Source: Ophiura sarsii
Taxonomy: Eukaryota > Echinodermata > Ophiuroidea > Amphilepidida > Ophiuridae
Assembly: GCA_035610835.1 (NCBI GenBank)
Contig: CM069447.1
Location: forward strand, 61,945,048-62,009,047
Direction of reading: 5' to 3'
DNA length: 64,000 nucleotides
The notes under the pieces were generated by a model. It saw nothing but the letters and a program-made list of their open reading frames with translations. It searched no databases and was not told the origin of the DNA. The stretch's first letter is position 1. The number at the start of each line of letters is the position of its first letter. This document shows positions 1 to 10,903 of the stretch, one piece after another. The position numbers and the translations under genes were made by a program.

Positions 1-803
1 TGCATATGTGGGAATAAGTAAATAACAGGGCAGTGTAGTTGATTAGTTTGGCAAATTAAGATGAAAATATCATTTAATACATACATTTTTCAACATAAAA
101 CATTATTTTTAAAAAAAAAATCTCAAAAAAAATCTCAAAAAAAGAAGGCATGGGGTTTTGAGATTTATGGGTCGGTCGTGTTTGGGCAAACAACCCCTTT
201 TTTTTTTAGGCCTAATGGCTGCGCCCTTGGTTTTGTACCTCGAATAAGAATATGCAAATGTTGTAATTCGTGCTCACCAACTACTGGACAGGTGTTCGTG
301 TTAACCCAACGTAATACGCGAAATAACACGAATGGGGTATTTTAATGTTACAGGTTATCAGGAACACAAAATAAAATTCAAGCAGCTGTAATGAATCCTC
401 CTTTTCAATTTATATAAACAAAAATATAACCTTTCACCATTGAACATCTTAGTTATACATAAATTGATATTATTTGAACAGTTTTCTAATGAAAAATTAT
501 AACCATGGAGAATCGAGAATTCGCACCAGTGCGTGTGAACTATTTCGATACTAATTATAAGAAAGAAAAAAAGAAAAACACCACCTATTAATTGTACCTG
601 GAACCTACGGGCACGCTTTTTAACCTTGGCCTGTTATGACAAACCGCGTTCAAATTCACCAATATTGTCAATGCTCAAAACATAAAGTTAATTGCTCGTT
701 GGAAAAGTAGATCATCGTGTGAATTCAAGAACGTCGTAGGCCTATGTGACCAAAGGTTGCATCAATGTAATCCCAGCATGCAGTAGATAGGTATTCAATT
801 ATA
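1..803. other. AT-rich non-coding DNA
   Basis: I see no gene here. The short open frame at 61-345 runs through A-rich low-complexity sequence (runs of A with repeated TCTC-AAAA blocks) and resembles no family I know. The rest is AT-rich with scattered stop codons in all frames. Confidence 0.5.
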
Positions 804-1053
804 TGTACTGTGATGATTGAGACAGTTCAACACCTGATTTGCATTGAAATGTACAGAAACAACATGGTCCATTAGAGGAACTAATCATGGAGACTTTTCA
901 ACTTTGGTGGTATCATTGTATTGAGAAATAGAATCTCAATTCATGTATTGACATTGATACAGATATGAAAAGTCTCCATTAGTTCTTCTAATGGACCATG
1001 ATATTTCGGTGCATTTCAATGGAATTCAGGTGTCGAAGTATCTCAGTGCACTG
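804..1053. mobile_element. Foldback MITE (near-complete inverted repeat)
   Basis: The two halves are imperfect reverse complements of each other around a centre near 928. For example, ATGGTCCATTAGAGGAACTA at about 873 pairs with the sequence at 976-997, and the outer CACCTGA...CATTGAAATG blocks also pair. No reading frame is present. The superfamily cannot be assigned because no clear target-site duplication is visible at the ends. Confidence 0.7.
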
Positions 1054-2043
1054 TGTTTTTCTACTACATTACATTGAAGCAATCTTTGGGATGTGACACT
1101 GATTTTCGGACAAATTGAGTTATTATTATTTGATGAAAATATAGGTAAATTCACATATTTTATACCATTTTACGGACCAGTCTTGAAATTATAATTAATT
1201 AATTTTGAATTAAATAATTAAGCTTCTTAAAAACAATAATTAAGTTATACAAATTGAACACTAAATGCTTCTCCTGTAAAATGACCAAAATGTAACTTAC
1301 TTCAAAGTTCCACGCGTCGTAAAATATGATATTTAGAAAAACCCCACCATATTTCAAACATCTTAGCATAGCTACTTAAACGCATTCATTCTTCATAATA
1401 ACACCTCGAAAAGGTCTTCATAATATTAAACGCACTAAGAAAAGGTCATTATAACCCTGTTTGTTTTCTTTTTGAATGTCGTAATTGCGCTCATCTTATT
1501 ATAGGCACGGAACCGTCTAGACTATATAATTTCTCATTCCATTTCACTGTAAGGTAAATTATATTATTCAAACTTATCCAAAGTATACATTCGTTACATG
1601 ACCGGTTAGCCTGACTTTATTGCCAATTAACAAGCAGAGCTGCTTGTAGTCAACTTCGTATACCGTGTTTAATGTCACTGTCACACTATCGAGAAACACC
1701 CTCTGATACTCAAGGGCGTATCTAGGACTGTTTTGATGGGGGGGGGGGGGGGGGATTTGCATTTTGTATTTTGTTGGGGTCCAGCATTCTGAAACAGGAA
1801 TTTTGACTTTTTAGCCTACAAGATGTGCACATTCAAATTTATCGGATATACCACAGTGCGCAGGCCAGATAGTGTTGTTCATAGAGTGACAAGCCTTACA
1901 AGGAAAAAGGAAAAAGATGTAGGGAGAAGACTAAGCTGGTTGTGGCAATTAACGACATAACAAATCTAACACTATTGGTTTGGATTTCACTGCGTCTTGA
2001 TGGAACAACTCGATAATAGATAGCGAGCAATTGTGAGTTTTTT
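1054..2043. other. Non-coding DNA with a possible transposon end and a G17 run
   Basis: The stretch is mostly AT-rich without recognisable genes. At 1717-1754 the sequence AGGGCGTATCTAGGACTG, followed by 17 G, resembles the GGGCGTA-type left ends of hAT or Harbinger-like elements seen elsewhere in this window (36819, 47075). No matching right end was found, so this is at most a relic. Confidence 0.4.
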
Positions 2044-2089
2044 ATCGAGACTGATTTGCATATTTAAAAATATGCAAATCAGTCTCGAT
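2044..2089. repeat. Perfect 22-bp palindrome with 2-bp spacer
   Basis: ATCGAGACTGATTTGCATATTT at 2044-2065 is followed by AA and then by its exact reverse complement at 2068-2089. The pairing continues imperfectly outward through the GAGTTTTT / AAAAACTC blocks. It could extrude a cruciform or be a small foldback element. It lies 40 bp before the 32-bp minisatellite. Confidence 0.85.
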
Positions 2090-2129
2090 CAAAAACTCAT
2101 CAAGTCTCGATACGGTCTCGCTAATGTTA

Positions 2130-2577
2130 ACAAATCATAACTACTTATTTGAGGTGATATGACAAATCATAACTACTTATCTGAGGTGATATGACAAATC
2201 ATAACTACTTATCTGAGGTGATATGACAAATCATAACTACTTATCTGAGGTGATATGACAAATCATAGCTACTTATCTGAGGTGATATGACAAATCATAG
2301 CTACTTATCTGAGGTGATATGACAAATCATAACTACTTATTTGAGGTGATATGACAAATCATAACTACTTATCTGAGGTGATATGACAAATCATAACTAC
2401 TTATTTGAGGTGATATGACAAATCATAACTACTTATTTGAGGTGATATGACAAATCATAACTACTTATTTGAGGTGATATTACAAATCATAACTACTTAT
2501 TTGAGGTGATTGACAAATCACAACTACTTATTTGAGGTGATATGACAAATCGTAACTACTTATTTGAGGTGATATGA
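2130..2577. repeat. 32-bp minisatellite, 14 copies
   Basis: The unit ACAAATCATAACTACTTATC + TGAGGTGATATG recurs without spacers from 2130. Copies begin every 32 bp (2130, 2162, 2194 and so on). One copy near 2482-2512 has lost a base. Variation is limited to a few positions (ATTTGAGG/ATCTGAGG, CATAAC/CATAGC). This pattern fits recent unequal exchange. It is not a CRISPR array because there are no unique spacers. Confidence 0.95.
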
Positions 2578-4741
2578 CCTTTTAAAGGAAACACGCCATC
2601 TACATTCTTTAGCTAAATATCTAAGATTAAATATAATGGTCAAACAACCTTTTGCTCAATTATGATACTTACAAACAGCTCTCTGGATGCGATAAATGAT
2701 ATTTTTCAAATCGAATACGCATCTTTGTCAATTTGACTTGTCAAATAAAGTCCTTGAAGAATGATGGCGACTTAAGGTCCGTTTGACGTCGGGCGATGCG
2801 AAACGACAAGAGTGTTGTGACTAAATTCACGTCATAAGAGGAGTATGAAACGGACCCAAAGAAGATTTTAAAGACACCACCATAATGCATTGCAAGAAGT
2901 GCTCTAGTGCTCGAAATGGGACTTGTGTTCATGCGCTGTTTGCTCAAATTGACCTATTAATTAACTAGTACACAATAACTAGTTGCGTGCCTTGCAAAGT
3001 CAGTACATATTGCTTTGTGTATATTTTTATGACTAGCCGTAAGGCGACGAGAAAAAACACAGGCCCGACTGACCCGTTTTTTTCGAATTACCCCAATAAC
3101 TTATTTTTCTAAAAATTCTTTATTAGACGATAGACTTCGATCTGTCATATACATTCCTTTTTGAAATGTGATAAATGCGTCCCGATTTCCCTACATTCTT
3201 TATTAGAAGAACGAGTTCATTTCGATTCTTCGGTTTTTCCCATATTCCTTTTTCAAAATGTAATTATAAATGAGTCCTGATTTCCTGCTATTTGCAAAAT
3301 CTAATCATTCTAGTTGGGTAATATATAAAAAGTAATATATTTGTAACTGATGATGTACTAAGAAGCGTGTCTTTCATTTATTGCACTGCAAACGCGTTCT
3401 TGCAATAGCCGTATAATATAAGAAACATGAAAAAGCAACTCATCAGCCCATTGCAGTGCTTAGGGACTTTCCGAAATATGATTAAAACCATAGGTTGTGG
3501 TTGAAATGACCGTAAAATGGCGCATATTGCTAATTTGGGACATTGGTGGTTTGGATTTGCGATCAATATTATCATTTAAAGAATGCTTCAACTTAAATCA
3601 TTATCACGGGTATTTATTTGGTAGAGTTATTAGTTTATGAATTTGCAAATAACGAAGTATATACATCATTTCTTATTTTATCTAAAGACACTCGTCTACT
3701 TGTAGGACCCGAACGCCGTAATATTTGCGAAATCAAAGGTACTCGCTGGCAACAGAAATCTGTGTAATGGCTAAAAATAAAAATGCAGTTTTGCCTTTTT
3801 TTCTGAAATGTATTGGAGTTATTGATTATTATGACAAATGGTGGTATGTTTTAAAAACATTTTGGCGTAAAATGTATTACGTCACAGGCGTGTTTTAATA
3901 ACGTTTCATCTCGACAAAGTGCTACGTCATTTGTTGGGGTAAGTGGTCCGAAGGGGTGTGGGGCAACTGGACCGCCTGCAAAAACTTAATCAAAATTGTA
4001 AAATTCATTTTGAAAATGAGTTGTTAGTGTCAATAAAACATGACTCGGTATTGAAATGTGAATAGAATATGAAATAATTCACATTCTTTCAAGTTCTTAG
4101 ACATTTTGGGGCATTTCGGGTCTAATACCACTATTTCTGATATTGAAGGATTACAATATGACATGAAATTGCTTTAGAATGGTTTAAAACCTCGGTATTA
4201 TGAATTACATCTTTATTATATTTTGAATGGTGTCTGTAAAGGTATTTGCTATGACGAAATATCATGATTTATGTATTTTATCCACTGCTTTTTGTGTATA
4301 TCAACCGTTGGGTCATCATTGTCATATTGACTAACTTCCCCTGTAACATGAAAAGCTGGCTAAATATCAAGATGGTTTATTATAAGTACTAAATGATGAT
4401 TATATGAAGTAATAAAATCATTAAAGAAAGGGGTATATATTATAGATAAATGTATGGGCTTCTGAATATCACAACCATGTAACCATTTAACTAGGTTCAT
4501 ACCGTTTTATCTATAATAAACGTGCAGTCGAAAATTGCGCTTGCTTTGTACACCATTAGTATTACTGCTTTTTACACGTTAATCACGAAAACTGTATAAA
4601 ACATGGGTTTCATGAGACCTGTATCATTTTTACACGTTAAATAATAGAAATCAAAAGGTGGGTTACAACTTTCTTTAGGAAATTAAAGGGGGGTCATAAC
4701 GTTTTTGTACTAATATTTCAAACCATAATTTGTTAGTACAA
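2578..4741. other. Low-copy AT-rich DNA
   Basis: No gene is recognised. Within it, 3113-3194 and 3195-3287 form a diverged two-copy tandem duplication. Both begin ATTCTTTATTAGA and contain ATTCCTTTTT...AAATG and TCC(C/T)GATTTCC. Short open frames at 2741-2947 and 3378-3575 on the minus strand have no recognisable features. Confidence 0.5.
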
Positions 4742-5299
4742 ATATGGCTATATTTCTCGTGCTATGCGCGCATGTGCCCACAAAATAGATTTTCGGTGTT
4801 TTAGAGCAGGTTTAAAGCAAAAATAGACCTCAATCATGGGAAATATGGCTATTTTTCACGCGTTAAGCACGCATGTACCCACAAAATAGATTTTCAGTGT
4901 TTTAAAGCATTTTTAAAGCCAAAATAGACCTTAATCATAGGAAATATGGCTATTTTTCTAGCGCTAGGCGCGCATGTGCCCACAAAATAGATTTTCGGTG
5001 TTTTAGAGCACGTTTAAAGCTAAAATAGACCTCAATCAAGGGAAATATTGCTATTTTTCTCGCGCTATCGCGCATGTACCCACAAAATAGATTTTCGGTG
5101 TTTTAAAGCATGTTTAAAGCCAGAATAGACCTCATTCATGGGAAATATGCCTATTTCTCTTGTGTTATGCGGGCATGTGCCCACAAAATAGATTTTCGGT
5201 GTTTTAAAGCACGTTTAAAGCCAAAATAGACCTCAATCATGTGAAATATGGCTCTTTTTATGTGCCCACAAAATATATTTTCGGTGATTTAAAGCATGT
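4742..5299. repeat. 101-bp tandem array, about 5.5 copies (left part)
   Basis: Units begin with AATATGGCTATTTTTC at about 4742, 4842, 4943, 5044, 5144 and 5245, a spacing of 100-102 bp. Each carries CCCACAAAATAGATTTTCGG, GTGTTTTA(A/G)AGCA and AAATAGACCTCAATCATGGG. The last unit is interrupted at a TTAA by the foldback element at 5304-5958, and its remainder resumes at 5963. Confidence 0.93.
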
Positions 5300-5303
5300 T
5301 TAA

Positions 5304-5958
5304 GGAGAGGAGGGGACTTAAGGAAGTTAATTTTGGAATTTTGTGAGTGCTGTAATTATTGAACTATTAATCAAATGCATATAGAAGTATACATTTTTGG
5401 ATGGGATTTGAGTCAGAGAATCCATTGTTGGCATCATTTTTGACCAAAAATGTTGTTTTTTGAGAAAATCACAAACAAATCACTTTTTTAACCATTTTTT
5501 TGGGACAAGCTAACAACATTATTTTACAGTAAAAAATGCCAACATTTGCTTGATTATACTATTAAGACACTATTCTAGGGATGATTTTCTCATTTTTTCT
5601 TAAGGCATATTTTTTCAATTTGTTGGCACTTTCTGGTTAAAATTTCAAAAAATACAAGTTTAGGTGAAAAAATGAGAGAACCGTCCCTAGATTAGTGACA
5701 TAATATTAGAATCAAGCAATTTTGGGCATTTTTTACTCAAAAATAATTTAGTTAGCTTGTTCCAAAATAAATTGAGTCAAAAAAAGTGGATTTTGTGATT
5801 TTCTCAAAAATTCAACATTTTGGGTCAAAATTAACACCAAATTTGGATTCTCTGATCCATTTCCATTCCAAAAATGTATACTTTTGTATTCATTTGATTA
5901 ATATTCAATAATAACAGCACTCACAAAAATCAAAAAAATCAAATCAAAAATTCCCCCC
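5304..5958. mobile_element. Foldback MITE with TTAA target duplication (piggyBac-like)
   Basis: The element is flanked by TTAA at 5300-5303 and 5959-5962. Removing it and one TTAA restores the 101-bp repeat sequence GTTTAAAGCC. The two halves are long imperfect inverted repeats: TTTTGTGAGTGCTGT, AAGTATACATTTTTGG, AGAGAATCCA and TTTTGAGAAAATCACAAA all pair with their reverse complements in the right half. Ends are G-rich (GGAGAGG / rc GGGGGGAA). No transposase frame is present. TTAA specificity points to piggyBac or Kolobok machinery. Confidence 0.88.
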
Positions 5959-5962
5959 TTAA

Positions 5963-6035
5963 AGCCAAAATAGACCTCAATCATGGGCATGTGGCCACAA
6001 AATAGATTTTCGGTGTTTTAAAGCATGTTTGAATA
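5963..6035. repeat. 101-bp array, interrupted right part
   Basis: The sequence resumes with AAAGCCAAAATAGACCTCAA and CCACAAAATAGATTTTCGG, the missing portion of the unit cut at 5299, plus a shortened further unit. It then leaves the repeat at about 6035. Confidence 0.85.
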
Positions 6036-6285
6036 AAAGTTACCTGCACAACAGCAATATTTCCTTGATTTTTTTTTTCCTCTTAAAATTGTAAAAATGG
6101 CTGAATATCACAATTTTACATGCACACAGGCAAATGTTTGCATGCACAGAGCCAAAGTTACATACACTGTGTCCATGCTGACAACATGCCCACACATACA
6201 CTGTCTGAAATTATACACTTTACTTTACATATATATTTTTTTTTTGTGTGTGTATATTTTTAAGAATAGTATTCTCAAATATTCA

Positions 6286-6325
6286 TAACTAGCGGGAACC
6301 CGCGCTTCGCGCGGGCCCCACTAGT
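6286..6325. repeat. GC-rich hairpin bounded by CTAG
   Basis: ACTAGCGGGAACCCGCGCTT + CGCGCGGGCCCCACTAG can fold with a CCGCGC/GCGCGG stem inside CTAG borders. A close relative lies at 39203-39238. Both are followed downstream by AATCCAGGTA-rich repeats. The CTAG after a hairpin resembles a Helitron 3' end, but the required upstream TC terminus was not identified. Confidence 0.5.
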
Positions 6326-6599
6326 AGTGAGCCCCCCCCACTTGAGCGGTTTGTAGGGGGTGTGTTGGTGTGTTTTTTGTACACGGTCCCAAAATGTCAT
6401 GTATCGTCATTTTTATGCCGCCCTCACCCCGCTCAACGAACGTGATTATTGTTATGACCACTCCCATGCTCAGGCCTATCTAGTAATGGTAAAATTCGGA
6501 ATATTGGGGGGAAAGTTGATGCGGAAGGGAAAATTAAAAATAAGGGTAGACAAAAATGTAGACAAAATATAAAGATTTGTTTGGACTAAAATTTAGTTT

Positions 6600-7440
6600 T
6601 GACCCCTCCCCCCCCTTATAATGGTATTTATTTCATGACCCCCCTATTTTCCGTGTAAAAACACGACACCTCCATCCAATGATATTTGGTACCTCTACCC
6701 TGGCCCTCTTACCGAAGAAAATGACAGCCCCCTAACATAATCCATAACATACCATGTGCCATTAATAATCCAGGTACTTGATCATGGGGATGGGGGGGGG
6801 GGGGGGGGGGGGGGGGGTAGCCTAATACAGAACAAATAATGACCCAAACAATTGTGTTTGCCGCCCCCGGGGATTGCCATGTTAAGCCGGAGTCCAGGTA
6901 GGTGATCGGGCATCTCGCTGGGCTGGGGTTGCGCTCTCAACGTGGTGGGGCTCAAAAATAATCCGTACCCATTTGGGTTGGGGTGCATAGCAAGCAATAG
7001 CCCGTGCCCATTTGGGATGGGTGTATAGCAAGCAATAAAGCTATAACGGGGGAGGACACTGGACAAATAATGACACAATGATGTGTGCTGATGTCCAGGT
7101 GAGCGTGCATAATGCTATAGGGGTCGCGCTCCCAAAAATAACTTTTTGAGGTCTATGTTGGATTTAGAATCGGGTTAAGCATCTTTAGGCCTATAGCCTC
7201 CTTATTTATATATCTTGCTTTGACCCCCCACCCCCCCGCCCACCACCCCTATTTACAATGGTATTAATTTTATGACCCCTTGCCATATTTTCCTTGTAAA
7301 AACACGACACAACCAATGATATTTGGTACCTCTGAGGCTCTGACCTCTTACCGAAGAAAACGACAGCCCCCTAACATAATCCAGATAATATTTACCATGT
7401 GCCATTAATAATCCAGGTAGCCTACTATTATACTTCATGT
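6600..7440. repeat. Direct duplication of a C/T-rich repeat with AATCCAGGTA motifs and a long G run
   Basis: 6600-6780 and 7211-7420 are diverged copies. Shared blocks include GTAAAAACACGACAC, CAATGATATTTGGTACCTCT, ACCGAAGAAAA(T/C)GACAGCC and CCATGTGCCATTAATAATCC. Between them is a homopolymer of about 30 G near 6786-6817 and a local duplication of CCCATTTGGG(T/A)TGGG...AGCAAGCAATA at 6969-7040. The AATCCAGGTA/GTGCC motif links this block to 39280-41240. Confidence 0.75.
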
Positions 7441-7603
7441 ACCATTCCTTGGTGCCCTTAGCATGCTTAGCTTGATTATTCATGTTTGACTTATATATAT
7501 CAGGAATCATGACTATCATGGACTAATACATATTTCTTGTCTTGTCTTGTGATCGTGACTGTATTTTCTGCGAAAAAACATCCCAGAACTTTACTAAATC
7601 ATA

Positions 7604-7817
7604 CTGTAAAAGCCAATATTTTCGCGTAAAGATATTTTCGCGCATTTAGATATCATAGAGTATAGACATTTCGCGAATTGTTTTTTTCGCGGGCGACCTT
7701 CTGGATGCACTGCATGAATGTTGAAAACAATATGTTCGCGTGTTTCATTTTCGCGTGTAAATTATTTTGCACGAAAAAGCGCGAAAATAAAACCACCGCG
7801 AAAATTTCTGCTTTTAG
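7604..7817. mobile_element. TA-flanked MITE with TTTTCGCG-rich ends
   Basis: Left end CTGTAAAAGCCAATATTTTC and right end, reverse-complemented, CTAAAAGCAGAAATTTTCGC are similar. Both lie next to TA (7602-7603 and 7818-7819), as expected for a Tc1/mariner-type target duplication. The interior repeats TTTTCGCG many times. No coding frame. Confidence 0.65.
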
Positions 7818-8294
7818 TAATGGAAATCAGCTTCCAATTTAATGAACTTCTTAACATAATTTGCTTCGATTTCCATAAAACATTCCCGATTAGTATTCTG
7901 TTGCGATCGTAGAGGATAGCGTTTATTCAAAACAATATGTAGCAAACAACAACAAAAAGAGGAAAAAAGGTCTTATCACTTCAAATGAGTATTTATGGGG
8001 GCGATGTGTTATAATTACATGACAATTTAAGTGACTTATATTGGCATTTGGCGCGATTTGCGATGAGATCACAGCACTGGCAGGTCAGTTTAGTCAGGTC
8101 AGTTGTTTAATGAAAAATGAAATTATAAATAAGCTATATCAGCTCAACCGTTTCCGACAATGAGGTAGCAACACCTTTAATTAGTGGTTATTAGAGTATT
8201 AGGTCAAGTTATATTTAATCACAAATGAATTCCAAACAATTTCAATCACCTACTTTGACAGATTGCCGTGAAAAATTAAATTTGGAAGAAAACA
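7818..8294. other. Low-copy DNA
   Basis: I see no gene or clear repeat here, apart from a short local duplication of GGTCAGTT at about 8091-8106. Confidence 0.4.
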
Positions 8295-8341
8295 ATTTGT
8301 TTCAATAGATAAAAGTACGTAGGAACCCTGAAGTGTAATGA

Positions 8342-8434
8342 TTTATATGGAATCTACTACCCCAGCAAGTCGTGGACTCTCCATCACTAGACGTCTTCAA
8401 GACCCGGGTCTGCGACGTCCAGTCTTTCACCTAG
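8342..8434 (+). pseudogene. 5'-truncated LINE ORF2 C-terminal remnant
   Basis: In the frame starting at 8342, the sequence encodes FIWNLLPQQVVDSPSLDVFK followed by TRVCDVQSFT and a TAG stop at 8432-8434. The WNxLP...VV..PS.D.FK.R pattern is the conserved C-terminal tail of reverse transcriptase in CR1/L2-type and related non-LTR retrotransposons. Everything upstream is missing, as is usual for incomplete reverse transcription. About 140 bp of 3' UTR follows, then an ATG microsatellite tail. It is inactive: no catalytic domain remains. The clade call is an inference from this short tail only. Confidence 0.8.
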
Positions 8435-8576
8435 TCATCGCCCCACAACAATATTTTTAAACTTGTATATATACTATTTTTATACCTGTGGAGTTTTATG
8501 TCTACTCCGAACCTGAATGCACCTCAACACATGTGCGAGTATACTCTTTTACAGAGGTTTCTGCACAGTATAGGAA

Positions 8577-8613
<37 letters not shown>
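8435..8613 (+). mobile_element. LINE 3' UTR with (ATG)n tail
   Basis: After the ORF stop the fragment continues to an uninterrupted ATG triplet run at about 8576-8613. Microsatellite tails are typical of CR1/L2-like LINEs. Comparison with 20906-20960 shows that the whole 8337-8613 block is an insertion. Confidence 0.7.
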
Positions 8614-8800
8614 GTTGAATGATAGACATTTGGTTGAAACAATTCATCTGATGAGTGATGCTGATAATTTCGATGCGATCTACATCGAAATGACCAAATC
8701 GTGACATTTTACATGATAGACGGCGAGTTAAAGTAAACGGTTTCAGGTGGTAGTTAGTATATGACTAAGTATTACGTAGGTGCAAAATAAAAATACCGAT

Positions 8801-9363
8801 TTCCAGAACAATGAGTGACTACTAGCAGTGTGACTAGCATAGCCTCCTTATCTCTCAGTGTCTTTTTTAAATAAGTGATAGTACTACTCGTTAGTTGTCA
8901 GTGTAAAAATAGTTATTTGGAGCCATTTGTAATATATTAAGGTCCTAAAATATAAACATTGGATACACAACAAGATTCATGTTATATTTTCCTACACAAC
9001 CGGGAGGGGGCACTTAGGGGATATGACTATGAGGTCAGGGGGCTGTGCCGCCAAATAGGGTCCCATTTTCACCCGTCTGCTAAATGAATGACCTCTTTAA
9101 AAAAAACATTGTTGGTAAATGTATGGGTCTAATATCCTTAAATTTGCTGTTTTGCAGAGACATTTTAACAAAATCTGGCAAATGTGTAGGACAATAATTA
9201 TGTCCATGCCCCCACCCCGAAAATTGGTAAATGTTTGGGTCAATTTTCATTTTGCTGGCGGAACAGCCCTACCAAAAAAGAATCTAAGTGCCCCCTCCTC
9301 CCATATACAACTTGGTAATGTAAAATAGTTAATTCATAGGTCAATATATATGTATATCTACAA
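8801..9363. other. Low-copy DNA
   Basis: No gene is recognised. The open frame at 9119-9328 has no family resemblance and lies in sequence with C-rich and G-rich patches. Confidence 0.4.
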
Positions 9364-10388
9364 TGGGCCGTATTCTCGTACGTATTGAAACGCGGTTTTA
9401 AGCTAAACACCCTTTTAACTTTGACTTAAAATAAATATAAATACAATAAATAAAGGTCTACATTTTATTGTCGTCGCAGCCAACCGGCTGAATTGTAACA
9501 ACATTACAAATCAAATACATTATTAAACAATGCATCAACGTCCAGGCAGCAGCTAAATCAGCGCGAAGTTGCGACATAAACCAACATGAACAAACATACA
9601 TAACCTCTATATAGTAAGGGATCACGTCAAAACTCGACCGCCCGGCAACCGCCGGTTACGGCCGGTTCCGTTCGGTTCTCACAAAACGTGTCGTCTGTTA
9701 TAATATACACACATAATGAGGTCAAATAGTAACACTCTGGTGAACACGACCGGTTGAAAGTGCCTCGTCACACACGTGAGCAATAACATCTTGAAGTAAT
9801 GGGCTCTTTTAAGACTTAAAAGTCTCAGTTGACAGCCAGTACAATACAGCTATTGATTTTCGCTGGGGTTGGCTTTTTCAATCTGTTTATAGCTCAATTA
9901 ACTTTTTAAAATCAATACCGAAAGTCTATGAATGTTTTTTTTTTATAGAACGATTATAGAGAGAGCTATTATGACCGCAAAGTAACAGATTGATAGTGTA
10001 AATTGGTCAGATTACAGCATTGAGTCAACCGGCGGTTGTTCAGTGTTGCATGCGCGAATATTCATATACCAGTAAAACATTTGACCTGAAAGAACCGGGC
10101 GGAACCGCCCGTAACCGGCAGTCAACGGGCGGTCGAGTTTTGACGTCTCCCCTAACCTCCTAGGCGATATCTATTGTGACCCTTTTGTGCCACCATAAAT
10201 TGAATATCTGTATATTACGATATTACAATTAAATGAACGCACGACCACTCTGTGGACGAGATTTGCGGAGTTTAAAATCGGGTTTTCTTAAACACGTCGT
10301 TTAAAAGATAAACTCGCGTTTGATTTAGACACGAGTTTAGTTAGACACGGATTTAAGCTAAAACCGTGTTTAGTACGAGAATACGGCC
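9364..10388. mobile_element. Terminal-inverted-repeat element, GGCCGTATTCTCGTAC family, carrying a nested MITE
   Basis: GGCCGTATTCTCGTAC begins at about 9366 and its exact reverse complement ends at 10388. The subterminal sequence also pairs (GGTTTTAAGCTAAA at about 9393 with TTTAAGCTAAAACCG near 10350, allowing for indels). Related single ends occur at 33355-33470, 45796-45915 and 46036-46155. The target duplication is not certain. A PIF/Harbinger-like MITE is the best guess. It contains the separate element at 9618-10152. Confidence 0.7.
9618..10152. mobile_element. Nested MITE with TAA target duplication (PIF/Harbinger-like)
   Basis: TAA lies directly outside both ends (9615-9617 and 10153-10155). 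The left end GGGATCACGTCAAAACTCGA matches the reverse complement of the right end GGGGAGACGTCAAAACTCGA. Pairing continues through CCGCCCG, GCCGGTTACGG(C/G)CGGTTCCG for about 70 bp. A 3-bp TAA duplication with G-rich ends fits PIF/Harbinger. The interior has no transposase frame. Confidence 0.88.
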
Positions 10389-10903
10389 TAATATGTCTTG
10401 TGTAATATTTCTTAAATAAAATTCAATTTTTTCTCGTTTAAAATTAACTATTTGACTAAAAATAAAGCCATTAAAATGATTAAGCAGCGCTGTCTTGTCA
10501 GTCAGAGTCAGACATATACACTCATCCATAAATGGTCGAATCCAACGAAAAGTGTACACGTGATGTTCAGGCCTATAATAAAATAATCTATATCTTGACA
10601 ATTTTATTTTTGTGTTATACGTATCCGCTTTGATGAGACGGTTCGCGCCATATTTAATATGACTAACGTAAATGCACAATTGGGCGTATACGAGCAATAA
10701 ACCTGCTATTTTTTACCCTTTTTACAAAATAGTTGTTAAAGTTTTTTGTTAGACATATAACCGTTTAGATGAAAACGAGCTTAAGTGGAAATAATTTTGC
10801 CTGTTTGATTGCTGGATATCTCAAGAATGCCTCTTTTAATTTTTGTTACTTTCGATCACTCCCCTGAATTGTTGTGATTTTTTTCGCTGTGGTAAGTTTT
10901 GAC
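10389..10903. other. Low-copy DNA
   Basis: An open frame on the minus strand (10353-10697) overlaps the end of the transposon and resembles no known family, so I do not call it a gene. Nothing else is recognisable. Confidence 0.4.

Larger units (their letters stand above)
8295..8800. repeat. Dispersed repeat copy split by a LINE insertion
   Basis: 8296-8336 and 8614-8795 match the reverse complement of 20700-20960. Shared blocks include CAATAGATAAA(A)GTAC, CTGATAAT(T/A)TCGATG and CATGATAGAC(G/A)GCGA. The matching is broken at 8337-8613 by a LINE 3' fragment that is absent from the other copy. No host coding sequence is evident. Confidence 0.7.

Noticed and set aside
61..345. 94-codon frame at the left edge
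   Set aside because: It starts in A-rich low-complexity sequence and encodes no recognisable motif.
2130..2577. Possible CRISPR array
   Set aside because: The 32-bp units are directly contiguous with no unique spacers, there are no cas genes, and the genome is eukaryotic.
10353..10697. 114-codon minus-strand frame
   Set aside because: It ends inside the terminal inverted repeat of a MITE and has no family resemblance.
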